Part shown: one piece after another, positions 63,374 to 64,000 of the stretch
Numbering within the stretch: position 1 is the stretch's first letter
Layout of the letters: each line of letters starts with the position of its first letter
NCBI GenBank assembly: GCA_965240325.2
Contig: OZ251222.1
Location: forward strand, 2,294,001-2,358,000
Source: Rebecca billardiae RCC1528
Taxonomy: Eukaryota > Haptophyta
Reading direction: 5' to 3'
DNA: 64,000 nt
Translations under genes and position numbers: made by a program
Notes under the pieces: model-generated
Databases searched by the model: none
What the model saw: the letters and a program-made list of their open reading frames with translations, nothing else
What the model was told of the DNA's origin: nothing

Positions 63374-64000
63374 GGGACCCACAAATTTAGTTGCCGGCTG
63401 CAGCAGGCACGACTTTGTCTCAGCCCGCACGCCCGCTACGCGCCGACCCGGGCAGAGCCCATCCGCCCGCGCATGCACCAGGCCCAGCCGCGTCAGTACA
63501 TACCCACCCGGCCGCGGCACCCGCGCTCTGTGCGCCACGGTGTCGATGCGCCCGGCAGTCGGTGCGCATGCACGAGCCAGCCGGCGGGCAGCTACGGGCT
63601 GGTTTTCGGCGTGGAGCGCGGTCGTGTGAGCTGCATTAATTCAGCTGACCCCCGGCTTTTGTGCATTCGGGAGTCGTGCTGCTACGGTGGGCGTGCCACG
63701 CGCCAACTCGACGCTGGCAAAATTAGGCGACGAAAGTGCACGCGCAGCCACACGCAGCCCATATTGATGCTCTCGGAGCAGGCTCGGGCATGCACTCGAT
63801 CGGCTCTGGCTGACGGCAGCGCCAAGCTGGCGGCGCGGCGCGAGGGTGCATGCGTGGCGTGGGCGGAGCTACGTCGCACACGCACCGCGCGGCGCGCGGC
63901 TCAGCGCACGGAGGCTGCCGACAGCCGGCGGCACGCAGGCAGGTCTGCTCGCCGCCAGTCGAGCTCGCCGGCCGCCGGGTACCAAACGTCAACCCAGGAT
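63374..64000 (+). mobile_element. 790-bp TA-flanked element, copy 6, cut by the window end
   Basis: The first 627 bp of the element are visible, after TA at 63372-63373. The alternating pattern therefore continues beyond the window. Confidence 0.88.

Overview
The window comes from the nuclear genome of a GC-rich photosynthetic protist with a complex plastid. The evidence is as follows. Eukaryotic housekeeping genes (MCTS1, POLD3, RRP1, a DHHC acyltransferase, a MAP kinase kinase) are broken by short GT-AG introns of about 54-146 nt. Four or five proteins carry a signal-peptide-like leader, and two of these also show thylakoid or plastid family signatures (TatB/Hcf106, YGGT/YlmG). A calcium-binding protein has a RIIa dimerisation domain of the kind found in flagellar axonemes. 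A haptophyte fits best, with another secondary-plastid alga as the alternative; this is inference. I saw no rRNA or convincing tRNA gene, no CRISPR array and no bacterial operon structure.

Layout. Positions 1-5351: about 5 kb with no recognisable gene, holding short repeats and perhaps decayed coding sequence. Positions 5352-23539: a gene-dense block of MCTS1 (+), TatB/Hcf106 (-), POLD3 (-), DHHC acyltransferase (+), RRP1 (-), RNase HI-SAP (+), YGGT protein (-), a thylakoid-type membrane protein (+), MAPKK (-), RIIa/EF-hand protein (+), MFS transporter (-) and a PDZ-like protein (+). Most neighbours are divergent or convergent pairs, and divergent pairs share intergenic gaps of about 180-340 bp. 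The PDZ-like gene lies between two perfect 50-bp inverted repeats. Positions 24315-25896 hold two identical head-to-tail copies of a 790-bp TA-flanked element. A sulfotransferase follows (26141-27310), then about 6 kb of repeat-rich DNA without recognisable genes, then a secreted or Golgi glycosyltransferase-like gene (33499-34842, -).

Positions 35005-64000 (end of window) are one large mobile-element array. A 790-bp element alternates with a 7.7-8.2 kb element that carries a Tc1/mariner-superfamily transposase plus its own internal satellite of 417-bp monomers. Every junction is a shared TA dinucleotide. Junctions between the two element types sit in a target that would read CTGCTCACTTAAGTGAGCAG if the 790-bp element were removed. 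The satellite has a higher-order arrangement of monomer variants. Four transposase copies encode the same 433-residue protein. The array changes orientation at a 200-N gap (42406-42605), which may be a true inversion or an assembly error.

The conserved genes act in translation re-initiation (MCTS1), replication (POLD3, RNase H), ribosome biogenesis (RRP1), plastid membrane biogenesis (Tat, YGGT, unknown thylakoid protein), signalling (MAPKK, DHHC, EF-hand) and glycan or solute handling (sulfotransferase, glycosyltransferase-like, MFS). They do not form one pathway. The most unusual biology is the TA-linked transposon/satellite concatemer, followed by the PDZ-like gene enclosed by terminal inverted repeats.
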